DNA of 64,000 nt from Prevotella sp. P5-92 (lineage in GTDB: Bacteria; Bacteroidota; Bacteroidia; Bacteroidales; Bacteroidaceae): contig NZ_NPJG01000082.1 of NCBI RefSeq assembly GCF_002251245.1, forward strand, positions 62,001 through 126,000, given 5' to 3'. This document shows, piece after piece, positions 43,536 through 52,119 of the stretch (the stretch's first letter is position 1; each line of letters starts with the position of its first letter). The position numbers and the translations under genes are program-made. The notes under the pieces were generated by a model. It was not told where the DNA came from and made no database searches. It was given only the letters and a program-made list of their open reading frames with translations.

Positions 43536-43584
43536 AAGAAAAAAATAAATAGGTGAACCAGAGTATGACTGGACACCTATTTAT
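43536..43584 (-). terminator. Terminator of the WG-repeat gene
   Basis: ATAAATAGGTG (43545-43555) and CACCTATTTAT (43574-43584) are perfectly paired, with an inner CCAG/CTGG stem. On the minus strand TTTTTTCTTA follows. It is 22 bp after the stop. Confidence 0.8.
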
Positions 43585-43605
43585 ATTTATACTTGCATGG
43601 GAGAC

Positions 43606-44262
43606 CTAATTGTCGAGTATTACGGTCTCTCCGTCCTTGGTTGCCTCGAAGTAAGGATACTCGTCGCGTAGGCTGATGTCGTCGTAGATGAAGTCTGCCA
43701 CGACGGTGTCGTTGCCGTCGGGGAGTACAAGTCCCATCTTGCCGTCGCGTTGCGCTATCACCGGCATGTTGGCACGGTCGTCAACATTGGTAAAGACACG
43801 TCTTATGAAGTCGTAGCGGGGATGAAGCATGATGTCGCCCCGATAGTTTTTGATGCCGAACTTCCCGTCCTGTTCAAACACCTCGTGAAGACGTATGTAT
43901 TTCTCCTTGATGCGATTAAGATAGAAGTCAAACTTCTTTTTGTCGGCGAGCATCTTCTTGAAATAGAAGTAGGTGTCGCAATAGTTGGCCATGGCGCGTG
44001 CAAGCACTATCTGCAGGTCAAGTCCGCTGACAGCCTTGCGGTTTATGTCGATATAAGCGGCGATGGCTTCCTCTTTCTGCTCGACAGTCATTCCCTTGAG
44101 GCGCTGGATGAACTTGTCCATTATTTCCTTGCTACCATGATACGCCTTGATGTATCGGTGCATCTGTCGATCCATCTCGTCACTGACGAACTTGTCTATG
44201 CGTTCTATCTCGATGACGTCCTGGTATTCCATATCAAAGTTATCTTGCGTAATCTGTGTCAT
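43606..44262 (-). CDS. WG-repeat-containing protein
   Basis: The first 130 residues are helical and charged with no signal peptide. Two WG-type beta repeats follow (DGKFGIKNYRGDIMLHPRYD and a second with DGKMGLVLPDGND), a motif usually linked to protein interaction. Function unknown. I start at ATG 44262; the longer frame to 44316 would begin upstream of its own -7 box (44286-44293), so it cannot be the normal start. About 218 residues. Monocistronic, with promoter and terminator. Confidence 0.82.
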   Translation of the reverse strand: MTQITQDNFDMEYQDVIEIERIDKFVSDEMDRQMHRYIKAYHGSKEIMDKFIQRLKGMTVEQKEEAIAAYIDINRKAVSGLDLQIVLARAMANYCDTYFYFKKMLADKKKFDFYLNRIKEKYIRLHEVFEQDGKFGIKNYRGDIMLHPRYDFIRRVFTNVDDRANMPVIAQRDGKMGLVLPDGNDTVVADFIYDDISLRDEYPYFEATKDGETVILDN

Positions 44263-44285
44263 AGTTACATGTTTTTTATTTTCGA

Positions 44286-44317
44286 CAAAGTTACACATAT
44301 TATTCCACTCCACCAAA
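44286..44317 (-). promoter_or_regulatory. Promoter of the WG-repeat gene
   Basis: The minus strand reads TTTG (44317-44314), a 20-bp spacer, then TAACTTTG (44293-44286). Transcription near 44279 supports the start at 44262 with a leader of about 17 nt. Confidence 0.7.
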
Positions 44318-44346
44318 TATAATACGCACTTTTTTCAAAATAGACC

Positions 44347-44390
44347 AAAAAAAAGTCCTTTGACACGGTATCGGCCATGCAAAGGACTTT
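44347..44390 (-). terminator. Terminator of the methylmalonyl-CoA operon
   Basis: CAAAGGACTTT (44380-44390) and AAAGTCCTTTG (44352-44362) form a perfect 11-bp stem. On the minus strand the stem ends in a T-tract (44354-44347). It is 20 bp after the biotin carrier stop. Confidence 0.85.
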
Positions 44391-44409
44391 GAATTAAATA
44401 TGATATAAA

Positions 44410-44835
44410 TTATTCGATAACTACGAGAGCCTCGTCTTCCATCACGCTCTGACCAGGTTGTACACAAATGGCCGTTACCTTTCCGCCCTTTTCGGCTTCG
44501 AGGTTGTTAGCCATCTTCATGGCCTCGAGCACAACAACGACGTCGCCGGTCTTCACCTCGTCGCCCACGTTCACCTTTACTTCGATGATAGTGCCTGGCA
44601 GAGGAGCCTTGACAGCGTTTTGTGAGTTTACGGCCTTGCTGCCTTGAGAGCTGGCAGGAGCTGCGGCTGGTGCTGCCACGGGGCGTACCACTTTTGGCTT
44701 CTCTGGTTCCTTTTCAGGTTCCATCTCCACCTTGAAGTCTTCGCCGTTGACAGTGACAGAAGCGATGTTGTCGGCGATGTCGCCAATAGTCACTTCGTAG
44801 GTTTTGCCGTCTATAGTATATTTATACTCTTTCAT
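44410..44835 (-). CDS. Biotin/lipoyl carrier protein of acyl-CoA decarboxylase or carboxylase
   Basis: The 141-residue protein has a short N-terminal region (YKYTIDGKTYEVTIG), an Ala/Pro-rich hinge (about 55-75) and a C-terminal biotinyl domain with the biotinylation site EAMKMAN (Lys about 107). It serves as the carrier for the carboxyltransferase upstream, in propionyl- or methylmalonyl-CoA interconversion. It ends the operon. Confidence 0.93.
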   Translation of the reverse strand: MKEYKYTIDGKTYEVTIGDIADNIASVTVNGEDFKVEMEPEKEPEKPKVVRPVAAPAAAPASSQGSKAVNSQNAVKAPLPGTIIEVKVNVGDEVKTGDVVVVLEAMKMANNLEAEKGGKVTAICVQPGQSVMEDEALVVIE

Positions 44836-44849
44836 AACTTGAATAATAA

Positions 44850-45005
44850 TTATGGACGCTCAGTCATGCTAAGTGCAAATCCGTTCCACTGGGTGTCGCG
44901 CTCGTTGATAGTGATCACGCCCGACACTTTGTCGTGGACATTATTGCCAAGATGCTCATGAAGAGCAAGAGCGATGGCAGCGTACACATTTTTGTCGTAT
45001 GCCAT
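44850..45005 (-). CDS. 51-residue subunit candidate, MmdE/OadG-C-terminus-like
   Basis: A start ATG at 45005 gives an open frame of 51 codons to a TAA at 44850, too short for standard ORF thresholds. It fills the space between the carboxyltransferase (14 bp upstream) and the biotin carrier (14 bp downstream) with normal coding composition. The sequence contains YAAIALALHEHLG then a beta-type stretch ITINERDTQWNGFAL. There is no membrane helix. In Veillonella, a 55-residue MmdE subunit resembling the C-terminal end of the delta (OadG-like) subunit stabilises the decarboxylase, and this peptide has that kind of size and place; this assignment is inference. Confidence 0.7.
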   Translation of the reverse strand: MAYDKNVYAAIALALHEHLGNNVHDKVSGVITINERDTQWNGFALSMTERP

Positions 45006-45019
45006 AATAATGATTTTAA

Positions 45020-46585
45020 TTACATTGGAATGTTGCCGTGCTTCTTGGCTGGCAGGCTCTCACGCTTGGTGGCGAGCTGCGCCAGTCCGCGGCAAATGCG
45101 GAAGCGAGTGTTGCGTGGCTCGATGACATCGTCGATGTAGCCGTATTTCGCTGCCTGGTATGGAGTAGCGAAGAGGTCGTTGTATTCCTCCTCCTTCTCT
45201 GCCAAGAATGCCTTCACGTCCTCGCCAGCTTCCTTCTTTGCCTTAGCCTCCTTAGCGCAGAGGACTGCCACGGCACCTGATGCACCCATAACGGCGATCT
45301 CGGCAGAAGGCCATGCGTAGTTGAGGTCGGCGCGGAGCTGCTTACAGCCCATAACGATATGGCTACCGCCGTAGCTCTTGCGCAGTGTGACGGTGATCTT
45401 TGGCACTGTGGCCTCGCCGTAAGCGTAGAGCAGCTGTGCTCCGTGGAGGATGACAGCGTTGTACTCCTGGCCTGTGCCTGGGAGGAATCCTGGTACATCG
45501 ACGAGAGAGACGATAGGAATGTTGAACGCGTCGCAGAAACGAACGAAGCGGGCACCCTTGCGGCTGGCGTTAACGTCGAGCACACCGGCATATACCGATG
45601 GCTGGTTGGCCACGATACCTACGCTCTGACCGTTGAAGCGGGCGAAGCCGATGATGATGTTGCGTGCGAACTTTGGCTGTATCTCGAAGAACTCGCCATT
45701 GTCAACAATGCCTCCAATCACCTTGTACATGTCGTAAGCCTCGTTGCCGTTGTCAGGGATGATCTCGTTGAGAGTGTCCTCAAGACGGTCGATAGGGTCG
45801 TTGCACTGTTTGCGTGGTGCTGTCTCCATATTGTTTGAAGGGATGTAGCTCAGCAGGGTCTTGATCATCTCCAGACCCTCCTCCTCGGTAGAAGCTGTGA
45901 AGTGAGTTACACCGCTCTTTGATGCGTGTACGCTGGCACCGCCGAGGTGTTCCTGGTCGATGTCTTCGCCAGTCACTGACTTCACTACCTTTGGACCGGT
46001 GAGGAACATGTATGACGTGTTCTCCATCATCAGGGTGAAGTCGGTCAAGGCAGGTGAATACACTGCACCGCCGGCACAAGGACCGAAGATACCGCTGATC
46101 TGGGGGATGACACCAGAGGCGAGGATGTTACGCTCGAAGATTTCGCCATAGCCAGCGAGAGCGTTGATACCCTCCTGGATGCGTGCGCCACCCGAGTCGT
46201 TGATACCGATGATTGGAGCACCCATCTTCATGGCCATGTCCATCACCTTGCAGATCTTCTGTGCCATGGTCTCAGAGAGCGAACCGCCGTTGACGGTGAA
46301 GTCCTGGGCGAAGATAAACACGAGACGTCCGTCGATGGTACCTGAACCTACTACGACACCGTCGCCGAGATACTGCTTCTTCTCCATGCCGAAGTTGGTG
46401 CAACGATGGAGTTTGAACATGTCATATTCCTCGAAGCTACCCTCGTCCAGGAGCATATTGATACGCTCACGAGCGGTATATTTGCCACGCTGATGCTGCT
46501 TTTCGATAGCCTTCTCACCGCCTCCGATGCGTGCTTCTTCACGCTTGGCGATAAGCTGCTTGATTTTCTCTAATTGCTTGCTCAT
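45020..46585 (-). CDS. Methylmalonyl-CoA decarboxylase alpha / acyl-CoA carboxyltransferase
   Basis: The 521 residues form a two-domain carboxyltransferase of the crotonase fold. Motifs include INDSGGARIQEGINALAGYG (about 127-146, oxyanion and acyl-CoA site), CAGGAVYSPALTDF, and SYGGSHIVMGCKQL in the second half. It transfers CO2 between methylmalonyl- or propionyl-CoA and the biotin carrier. Its association with mce supports methylmalonyl/propionyl substrates. No oadB-type sodium pump is adjacent, so whether it works as decarboxylase or carboxylase depends on genes elsewhere. Confidence 0.92.
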   Translation of the reverse strand: MSKQLEKIKQLIAKREEARIGGGEKAIEKQHQRGKYTARERINMLLDEGSFEEYDMFKLHRCTNFGMEKKQYLGDGVVVGSGTIDGRLVFIFAQDFTVNGGSLSETMAQKICKVMDMAMKMGAPIIGINDSGGARIQEGINALAGYGEIFERNILASGVIPQISGIFGPCAGGAVYSPALTDFTLMMENTSYMFLTGPKVVKSVTGEDIDQEHLGGASVHASKSGVTHFTASTEEEGLEMIKTLLSYIPSNNMETAPRKQCNDPIDRLEDTLNEIIPDNGNEAYDMYKVIGGIVDNGEFFEIQPKFARNIIIGFARFNGQSVGIVANQPSVYAGVLDVNASRKGARFVRFCDAFNIPIVSLVDVPGFLPGTGQEYNAVILHGAQLLYAYGEATVPKITVTLRKSYGGSHIVMGCKQLRADLNYAWPSAEIAVMGASGAVAVLCAKEAKAKKEAGEDVKAFLAEKEEEYNDLFATPYQAAKYGYIDDVIEPRNTRFRICRGLAQLATKRESLPAKKHGNIPM

Positions 46586-46633
46586 TGCTATTAATTGTTG
46601 TTTTTATGATTTTGTCAGAACTTCTTTCTTTTC

Positions 46634-47038
46634 TTAGTGCTCGCAGAGCTCGGTAAGGATGCCTGCTGTTGACTTTGGATGAAGGAAAGCGATGTTAAGG
46701 CTTTCAGCGCCCTTGCGTGGAGCCTTGTCGATGAGACGTACGCCCTTCTCCTCGCACTCGGCGAGAGCGTTAGCCACACCGTCTTCTACGGCGAAAGCCA
46801 CGTGGTGAACACCCTTGTTGCCCTTGTCGAGCCACTTCTGGATAGTGCTCTCAGGCGATGTTGGCTCGAGGAGTTCGAGCTTTACTTCACCACACTTGAG
46901 GAAGGCTGTCTTCACTTTCTGGTCAGCCACTTCTTCCACTGCATAGCACTTCAGACCGAGAACATTCTCGAAGTATGGGAGTGCCTCTTCGATGCTCTGG
47001 ACAGCTATGCCCAGATGCTCAATATGAGAAATCTTCAT
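46634..47038 (-). CDS. mce: Methylmalonyl-CoA epimerase
   Basis: The 134-residue glyoxalase-like metal enzyme interconverts (R)- and (S)-methylmalonyl-CoA. It has two beta-alpha-beta-beta-beta modules with the metal ligands in ISHIEHLGIAV (His), KVKLELLEPTSP-type (Glu) and GVHHVAFAV (His). It heads the operon, with its promoter at 47085-47116. Together with mutase (elsewhere) it links succinyl-CoA to propionate. Confidence 0.93.
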   Translation of the reverse strand: MKISHIEHLGIAVQSIEEALPYFENVLGLKCYAVEEVADQKVKTAFLKCGEVKLELLEPTSPESTIQKWLDKGNKGVHHVAFAVEDGVANALAECEEKGVRLIDKAPRKGAESLNIAFLHPKSTAGILTELCEH

Positions 47039-47084
47039 AGTTATTTGTATTTAAATTGTATAATGTTTCATTTAAAAAACCGTG

Positions 47085-47116
47085 CAAAGATAGTTATTTT
47101 TGTGAATACTGACAAA
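47085..47116 (-). promoter_or_regulatory. Promoter of the methylmalonyl-CoA operon
   Basis: The minus strand reads TTTG (47116-47113), a 20-bp spacer, then TATCTTTG (47092-47085). The start near 47078 gives a leader of about 40 nt before mce. Confidence 0.7.
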
Positions 47117-47186
47117 GATTGTATTGAAAATATTGTTAATTTCAGCATTTATAGCTTATAAATATCTATCTTGTAATTGTTTTAAG

Positions 47187-49571
47187 TTACAATTCCACCG
47201 AAACACGCACGTTGAAGCGTCGGCCGGTGAGATAATTTGGCACGGCAAACTGGTTGCTGCTGACGTCGGTTACCCAGTAGTAGGAGTTGACGTTGCTGAT
47301 GCCAAAGAGGTTGAGCGCGTCGCAGCTCAGCCATAGTCTTTTCAGCGTAGCTCCCCTCTCGTTCTTCCTGTCGATGAGCAGGTAGTTGAGTCCTATGTCG
47401 GCGCGTCGGTATGCTGGTGCACGGAACTGCATTGCCTCGAGTCCTTTGTGTGGAGGTCCGAACGGCAGTCCGTCGATGAGCGCGAGTTTAAGCGACACCA
47501 GCAGTCGGCGCATACCTGGGAAGTAGTCGGTGAAGTGTACGTTGATGCCCCATCGTTGGTCTGTGGGCAGTGGCACGCTGACGCCGGCAATGTTTTGCTT
47601 TGTCTTCATCAGCGACAGGGTTACCCATGATCCAGTCTCGGGTACGAACTCTCCATAGAGTTTCATGTCTAATCCCGTGGCATAGCCGTCGGCGATGTTT
47701 TCGCCGTAGTATGTCACCTTCACATTATTTATATTATAAGGGATGAGATTGGAGAGATGCTTGTAGTATGCCTCTGCTGAAAACTTAAACGCTCTTCCGA
47801 GCATCTTGAAGCGATAGTCGAAGCCTGCCACAAACTGTATTGACTGTTGGCTTTTGATGTTTTTGTTAAGGGTGGCTATTGTGGTGCCGTTGACAGTGGT
47901 GGTGTCGCGAACGTCTTTGTAGAACGGGGCCTGATAGTAGAGTCCGGCGGCAAGTCGAATGGTGGCATTGTCGTCAAACGAAGGTACTATAGACAACGAC
48001 GCCCTTGGCGAAACGGTTGTCTCGCGGTTGAACGACCAGTGGTTGAACCTCAGTCCGTAGTTGAGTGTGTAGTAAGAGGGACGTTCGGTGTTGCTTTGGA
48101 ATCGGTAGGTGTCCATGATGTAGCCTTCGAGGCGTCTTGAGCGCATCTCGTTGACCGAGCGCAGCGAATAGATAAGGTCGAGGCGGTCAGGAGTGTGGGG
48201 AATGGAATAGCCGCTGGAGTCGCGCATCTCGTATTCTGTAGCACGTTCTTTTACGTTTTCAAATTTTATTTCCAACGCTCCTTCGCTCTCGTGCTTGCGT
48301 GTCTTGTGTCTTAGGAGCATCTTGACGTTTTCCACGTGTCCGGTGAGGTAGTTGCGTGCGTGTTCGAGGTAGGTGCCTACGGCGATATTCGTATTTTGGT
48401 TTACATCGTCGAGCCAATACTGTCCCTGTATGTCGTATGTCTCCTGCTCTTTGGTGTAGAATGCCGAGGCGAGGAGCGAGAGCGAGGTGTTCTTTCCCAG
48501 TTGTCTTGTAATGTCGAGTGCTCCGAAGAAAGTGCGGAAAAGATCTTTCTCCTGTCCGTCGAAATACACCTTGAACTTCTTCACCTCTTCGAGTGTGCCG
48601 AACGACGTCTCGCGGTTGTCTGGCACGAAGTTGAAGTGGTTTTCTGAGATATTGCCGATGAAGTCAATCTTCCACAGCGAGTCGGGGCGATAGCTGATGA
48701 AAGTCTGGTAGTCGAGGAAGTCGGGTCTGTATTCACCTTTTGTATCCACAGAACCGAGGAGATACTTGTTGGTCTTGTATCTTAAGCCGTGGCTCATGGC
48801 CCATTTCTTTCCCACGAGGGCGGCGAAACCACTGGCGCCGAGTAGCGACAGCTGAGCCTTTGCCTCGTTTCTTTTCGGCTGTTGATAGGTGATGTCGAGC
48901 ACCGACGACATCTTGTCGCCGTATTTTGCCTCAAAGCCTCCGGTAGAGAAGCCTATCGAGCCCACCATGTCGGGATTGATGACGCTGAGTCCCTCTTGCT
49001 GTCCGCTTCTGACGAGGAAGGGTCGATAGACCTCGATATTGTTGATATACACGGCATTCTCGTCAAACGAGCCACCACGCACATTATACTGCGACGACAT
49101 CTCGTCGTGTGACGACACGCCGGCCTGTTGTTGTATCAGTTCCTCTACGGCGTTGCCCGTGGTGGAGGGATTGTTTTTTGCGTCTTCAATGTCGAGACGT
49201 TCAGTCTGTGAGGTCTGTCGGCGCCGCTCGGTGACAACGAGTTCGTCGAGTGCCGCCATAGGGGTGAGCACTACTCTCAGCGTCTGTTTGCCTGATGGCT
49301 TGTGCAGTATTCTCTCCCTTGTCTTGTATCCCACCATCGAGAATCTTATCGTCACGCTGTCAGCCGATTGCAGTTGCATGCTAAACTTACCCTTTAAGTT
49401 TGTCATGCTCACCTTTGCCTGTTTCACACAAGCCACGGTGGCGAGTTCCACGGGATTTCCGTCTTCATCCACTACCGTTCCAGTCAGCGTGAACGACTGC
49501 GCCATAGCTGTGAAGCACGTCAAGAATATTATGGCTATAAGAGCCATAGTACGATGAATATATGTCTGCAT
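47187..49571 (-). CDS. TonB-dependent outer-membrane receptor
   Basis: The 794-residue protein has a signal peptide, an N-terminal CarboxypepD-like domain (about 25-110: GTVVDEDGNPVELATV), a plug with YNVRGGSFDENAVYINNIEV (about 163-182), and a long 22-strand-type barrel ending in an aromatic-adjacent VRVSVEL. It imports a ligand by TonB energy. No SusD partner is next to it, so a siderophore, metal or cobalamin-type substrate is as likely as a glycan. I found no clear TAnnTTTG promoter in its 140-bp upstream gap. Confidence 0.9.
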   Translation of the reverse strand: MQTYIHRTMALIAIIFLTCFTAMAQSFTLTGTVVDEDGNPVELATVACVKQAKVSMTNLKGKFSMQLQSADSVTIRFSMVGYKTRERILHKPSGKQTLRVVLTPMAALDELVVTERRRQTSQTERLDIEDAKNNPSTTGNAVEELIQQQAGVSSHDEMSSQYNVRGGSFDENAVYINNIEVYRPFLVRSGQQEGLSVINPDMVGSIGFSTGGFEAKYGDKMSSVLDITYQQPKRNEAKAQLSLLGASGFAALVGKKWAMSHGLRYKTNKYLLGSVDTKGEYRPDFLDYQTFISYRPDSLWKIDFIGNISENHFNFVPDNRETSFGTLEEVKKFKVYFDGQEKDLFRTFFGALDITRQLGKNTSLSLLASAFYTKEQETYDIQGQYWLDDVNQNTNIAVGTYLEHARNYLTGHVENVKMLLRHKTRKHESEGALEIKFENVKERATEYEMRDSSGYSIPHTPDRLDLIYSLRSVNEMRSRRLEGYIMDTYRFQSNTERPSYYTLNYGLRFNHWSFNRETTVSPRASLSIVPSFDDNATIRLAAGLYYQAPFYKDVRDTTTVNGTTIATLNKNIKSQQSIQFVAGFDYRFKMLGRAFKFSAEAYYKHLSNLIPYNINNVKVTYYGENIADGYATGLDMKLYGEFVPETGSWVTLSLMKTKQNIAGVSVPLPTDQRWGINVHFTDYFPGMRRLLVSLKLALIDGLPFGPPHKGLEAMQFRAPAYRRADIGLNYLLIDRKNERGATLKRLWLSCDALNLFGISNVNSYYWVTDVSSNQFAVPNYLTGRRFNVRVSVEL

Positions 49572-49713
49572 TTTATGTTTTTTGTCCTAATACTGTACAA
49601 GACTATAAACGTTTCTTCACCTTATTTATTGTGTTAAGGAGGCAATAATTGATAAACTTTCATGAAAGGGGAAGTTAACTTTTTTAACTTCTAAAACTTA
49701 TCCTTTAATAGCT

Positions 49714-50691
49714 TTACAAGCTAAATATTCTCGAAAGGATTCGATTAATGAAAGAGTATCTGAATCTGAACCACCTCAACGAGCTGACCTGTTTGCCGCC
49801 GAAACCGAGGATGAAGTCGCGTAGTTTGTTCTTGCGGTATGGCAAGCCTACGTCGAGGAAGCAGAAATGGTCGCATCCTTCGTCGTAAGCCCTTTTTATC
49901 GCTCCCCAGATGGTCATGTCGGCAGGATGTAGTTTTACAAACGACTTCCGGCGGTATGCGGCAAACCAAAGGTAGGCGTTGCCTTGCGAAAGAGCATAGG
50001 CGCAACAGCCGATGACGTTGTTGTGATAAGTGGTGAGCAACAAGTGGATGTTGGGGTTGTCCTTGACCAGTCGGAAGAATTGTTCTGAGGGAATGAATCG
50101 TTTGGGTTTGAAGAAGTTATGGGCTTTCAGCAGATGAACAAAATCGTGCAGGTCGTCGTCGGTAGTCACCTCACGCATGGCCACGCCTTTTTTCTGTATT
50201 CGCAGGACTCTTTCGAGATGTCTTTGCGAGATACGTTCCTCGGGCGACTTGCTGTGAAGCGAGTTGTGAATGTTTAGCCAGTTGACGGGAAAGAACCCCT
50301 TGAGGCTGAGAGCCTTGTAACCGAACATCTTCGTGGAGAAATGGCTCATCTCGGTGTATGCCACCCTAATAGGCATGTTTCTCATCAGTTCAGTCATCAT
50401 GCGAGTGAAGAGTTGCTCGCGATAAGGGCTCTCCACGGCATAGCTCCCCTCCCCCATGACGCGGCAATGCCAGGAGAAGAACGGCGGTAGCCACATCGCA
50501 CGCCGTCTGACTACGGCAAGCATACATCCTGCCATAGTGCCGTCGGCATTCCTCGCTACCACCATCATCGGCGAGTGGCGTGGCGTCTGCTCGTAAATAT
50601 GGAACAGTTCGGCGCTGTGGAAAAAGTTGTCGCCCGGCAGCTGTGGTAGTTCCATACCCGACGTGTATATTATAATCTCCTTGTCATTCAC
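49714..50691 (-). CDS. GNAT-fold acyltransferase, FemAB/BioF2-like
   Basis: The 325-residue protein resembles the double-GNAT proteins in the FemAB/GNAT (BioF2-like, PF13480) group: an N-terminal half and a C-terminal acetyl-CoA-binding half (HNNVIGCCAYALSQGNAYLWFAAYRRKSF, read at positions around 225-253). Possible roles are aminoacyl transfer to peptidoglycan or cell-wall lipid. The start codon is GTG at 50691; an in-frame ATG lies at 50655 (residue 13). The -7 box at 50697-50704 would put transcription almost at the GTG, so the ATG could be the true start. Confidence 0.72.
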   Translation of the reverse strand: MNDKEIIIYTSGMELPQLPGDNFFHSAELFHIYEQTPRHSPMMVVARNADGTMAGCMLAVVRRRAMWLPPFFSWHCRVMGEGSYAVESPYREQLFTRMMTELMRNMPIRVAYTEMSHFSTKMFGYKALSLKGFFPVNWLNIHNSLHSKSPEERISQRHLERVLRIQKKGVAMREVTTDDDLHDFVHLLKAHNFFKPKRFIPSEQFFRLVKDNPNIHLLLTTYHNNVIGCCAYALSQGNAYLWFAAYRRKSFVKLHPADMTIWGAIKRAYDEGCDHFCFLDVGLPYRKNKLRDFILGFGGKQVSSLRWFRFRYSFINRILSRIFSL

Positions 50692-50696
50692 TGCTG

Positions 50697-50704
50697 CAAA
50701 AATA
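50697..50704 (-). promoter_or_regulatory. -7 box of the acyltransferase-like gene
   Basis: The minus strand reads TATTTTTG. The inferred start near 50690 would leave the GTG start leaderless and the ATG at 50655 with a leader of about 35 nt. Confidence 0.45.
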
Positions 50705-50758
50705 ATAAATAAAACATAAAAAACAAAGCATCTATCGTATTTTTTTTCATATTTTGCT

Positions 50759-50766
50759 TACCTTTG
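50759..50766 (+). promoter_or_regulatory. -7 box of the nitroreductase operon
   Basis: TACCTTTG matches the consensus; the -33 position has no TTTG. The start near 50773 gives a leader of about 34 nt. Confidence 0.6.
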
Positions 50767-50806
50767 TACTCAAATTACGATTATTCACTTTAATTAATAC
50801 AAAAAT

Positions 50807-51334
50807 ATGACAGATTTCAACGAATTAGTAAAAATCAGAAGAAGCCATCGCAAATTCACCGACGAAGAGATAAGTCCTGAGCACGTGCAGTCTATACTTA
50901 GGGCAGCGCTGATGTCACCCACGTCTAAGAGCCAGCGTGCATGGCAGTTTGTTGTGGTGGATGACAAGACTGACATAGAGAAACTTGCCGACGCGAAAGA
51001 CCTCGGTTCGCAGTTTATGAAAGGAGCTCCACTCGCTATCGTAGTGCTCGGCGATCCACAGAAGAACGACTGCTGGGTGGAAGACGGATCGATAGCTGCC
51101 GTGTCGATGCAATATCAGGCAGAGGAACTCGGACTGGGCTCGTGCTGGGTGCAGATGCGTGGTCGCGGACTGGCTGACGGCACACCGGCCGACGAGGTGA
51201 TACGTGGCGTGCTCGATATTCCTGCCAACCTCAACACTCTCTGCATCATCGCCGTGGGACACAAGGCCGACGAGCGCAAGCCACAGAACGAGGACAACCT
51301 GAAGTGGGAGAACGTACACGCAGAAAAGTATTAA
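50807..51334 (+). CDS. Nitroreductase family FMN protein
   Basis: The 175-residue protein has the short nitroreductase fold: the RRSHRKFTDEEISPEHVQ start and the GAPLAIVVLGDPQ and LGLGSCWVQMRGR segments for FMN binding. It reduces quinones, nitroaromatics or flavins with NAD(P)H; substrate unknown. It is the first gene of a four-gene plus-strand operon with DUF2520, KdsC and Maf. Confidence 0.9.
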   Translation: MTDFNELVKIRRSHRKFTDEEISPEHVQSILRAALMSPTSKSQRAWQFVVVDDKTDIEKLADAKDLGSQFMKGAPLAIVVLGDPQKNDCWVEDGSIAAVSMQYQAEELGLGSCWVQMRGRGLADGTPADEVIRGVLDIPANLNTLCIIAVGHKADERKPQNEDNLKWENVHAEKY

Positions 51335-51342
51335 ACCAAGCT

Positions 51343-52119
51343 ATGAACATCACACTCATTGGTGCAGGTAACCTCGCCACCCAGCTCGGTATAGCCGCAA
51401 GAGAAGCAGGACATGCCATCATACAGGTCTATAGTCACACTCTGTGTAATGCCACGGCACTTGCCGAGCAGTGTGGTGCCCAGGCTATAGACAGTCTCTC
51501 GAAGCTCAGCGACACAGCTGACATCTATGTGGTTGCAGTGAAAGACGCAGTGCTTGCCGACGTGGTGAGTGAGGCTTGTCGTGGACGCGAAGAGAAAGTG
51601 TTTGCCCACACGGCGGGCAGCATGCCCATCGACATCTTTAATGGTCAGGCCCGTCACTATGGTGTCCTCTACCCTATGCAGACATTTTCCAAGCAGCGGA
51701 AGGTGGATTTCAGCCTCATTCCGGTCTTTACGGAATATAACGACGCCAAGGCTAATAGTCTTATTACCGCCCTTGCCAACAGTCTGTCTGATAAGGTCAC
51801 CGCGCTTTCGTCAGCTGACCGGCGCCACCTGCATCTCGCTGCCGTCTTTGCATGTAACTTTGCCAACCACTGTTTCTCGCTTGCAGCCGACGTGATGGAG
51901 CGTCACGGCATGACCTTCGACATGCTCCTTCCGCTCATCGACGAGACTGTGGAAAAGGTTCATGAGATGCATCCGCTAAGAGCACAGACAGGTCCCGCCA
52001 TACGCTACGACGAGAACGTGCTCAGTCGCCAGCGCAGTCTGCTCGACGGCGATGACCTCGCCCAGACTATCTACGACACTATGAGCAAGAGTATTCATGA
52101 AAAGTCAAAACAGATATGA
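51343..52119 (+). CDS. Rossmann-fold/DUF2520 protein
   Basis: The 258-residue protein starts with a dinucleotide-binding motif ([14 protein letters not shown], about 3-16), then a DUF2520 C-terminal domain ([15 protein letters not shown]). This is a predicted reductase of unknown substrate, similar to pyrroline-carboxylate reductase-like folds. I start at ATG 51343, behind the nitroreductase stop; the upstream frame to 51304 lies inside it. Its stop overlaps the next start by 4 bp. Confidence 0.87.
   Translation: MNITLIGAGNLATQLGIAAREAGHAIIQVYSHTLCNATALAEQCGAQAIDSLSKLSDTADIYVVAVKDAVLADVVSEACRGREEKVFAHTAGSMPIDIFNGQARHYGVLYPMQTFSKQRKVDFSLIPVFTEYNDAKANSLITALANSLSDKVTALSSADRRHLHLAAVFACNFANHCFSLAADVMERHGMTFDMLLPLIDETVEKVHEMHPLRAQTGPAIRYDENVLSRQRSLLDGDDLAQTIYDTMSKSIHEKSKQI

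Larger units (their letters stand above)
43010..43605. other. Gene-free spacer with promoter, repeats and terminator
   Basis: No convincing gene lies in this 600-bp stretch; the only longer open frame (43223-43444, minus) shows no family features and lies on repeats. It contains the lipoprotein promoter at its left end, a CTTAAACGGCATT motif (43189-43201), a self-complementary repeat block (43350-43480) and the terminator of the WG gene. Confidence 0.6.

Noticed and set aside
44263..44316. Longer start for the WG-repeat gene
   Set aside because: The predicted promoter (44286-44317) would lie inside the coding region; ATG 44262 follows the promoter at normal distance.
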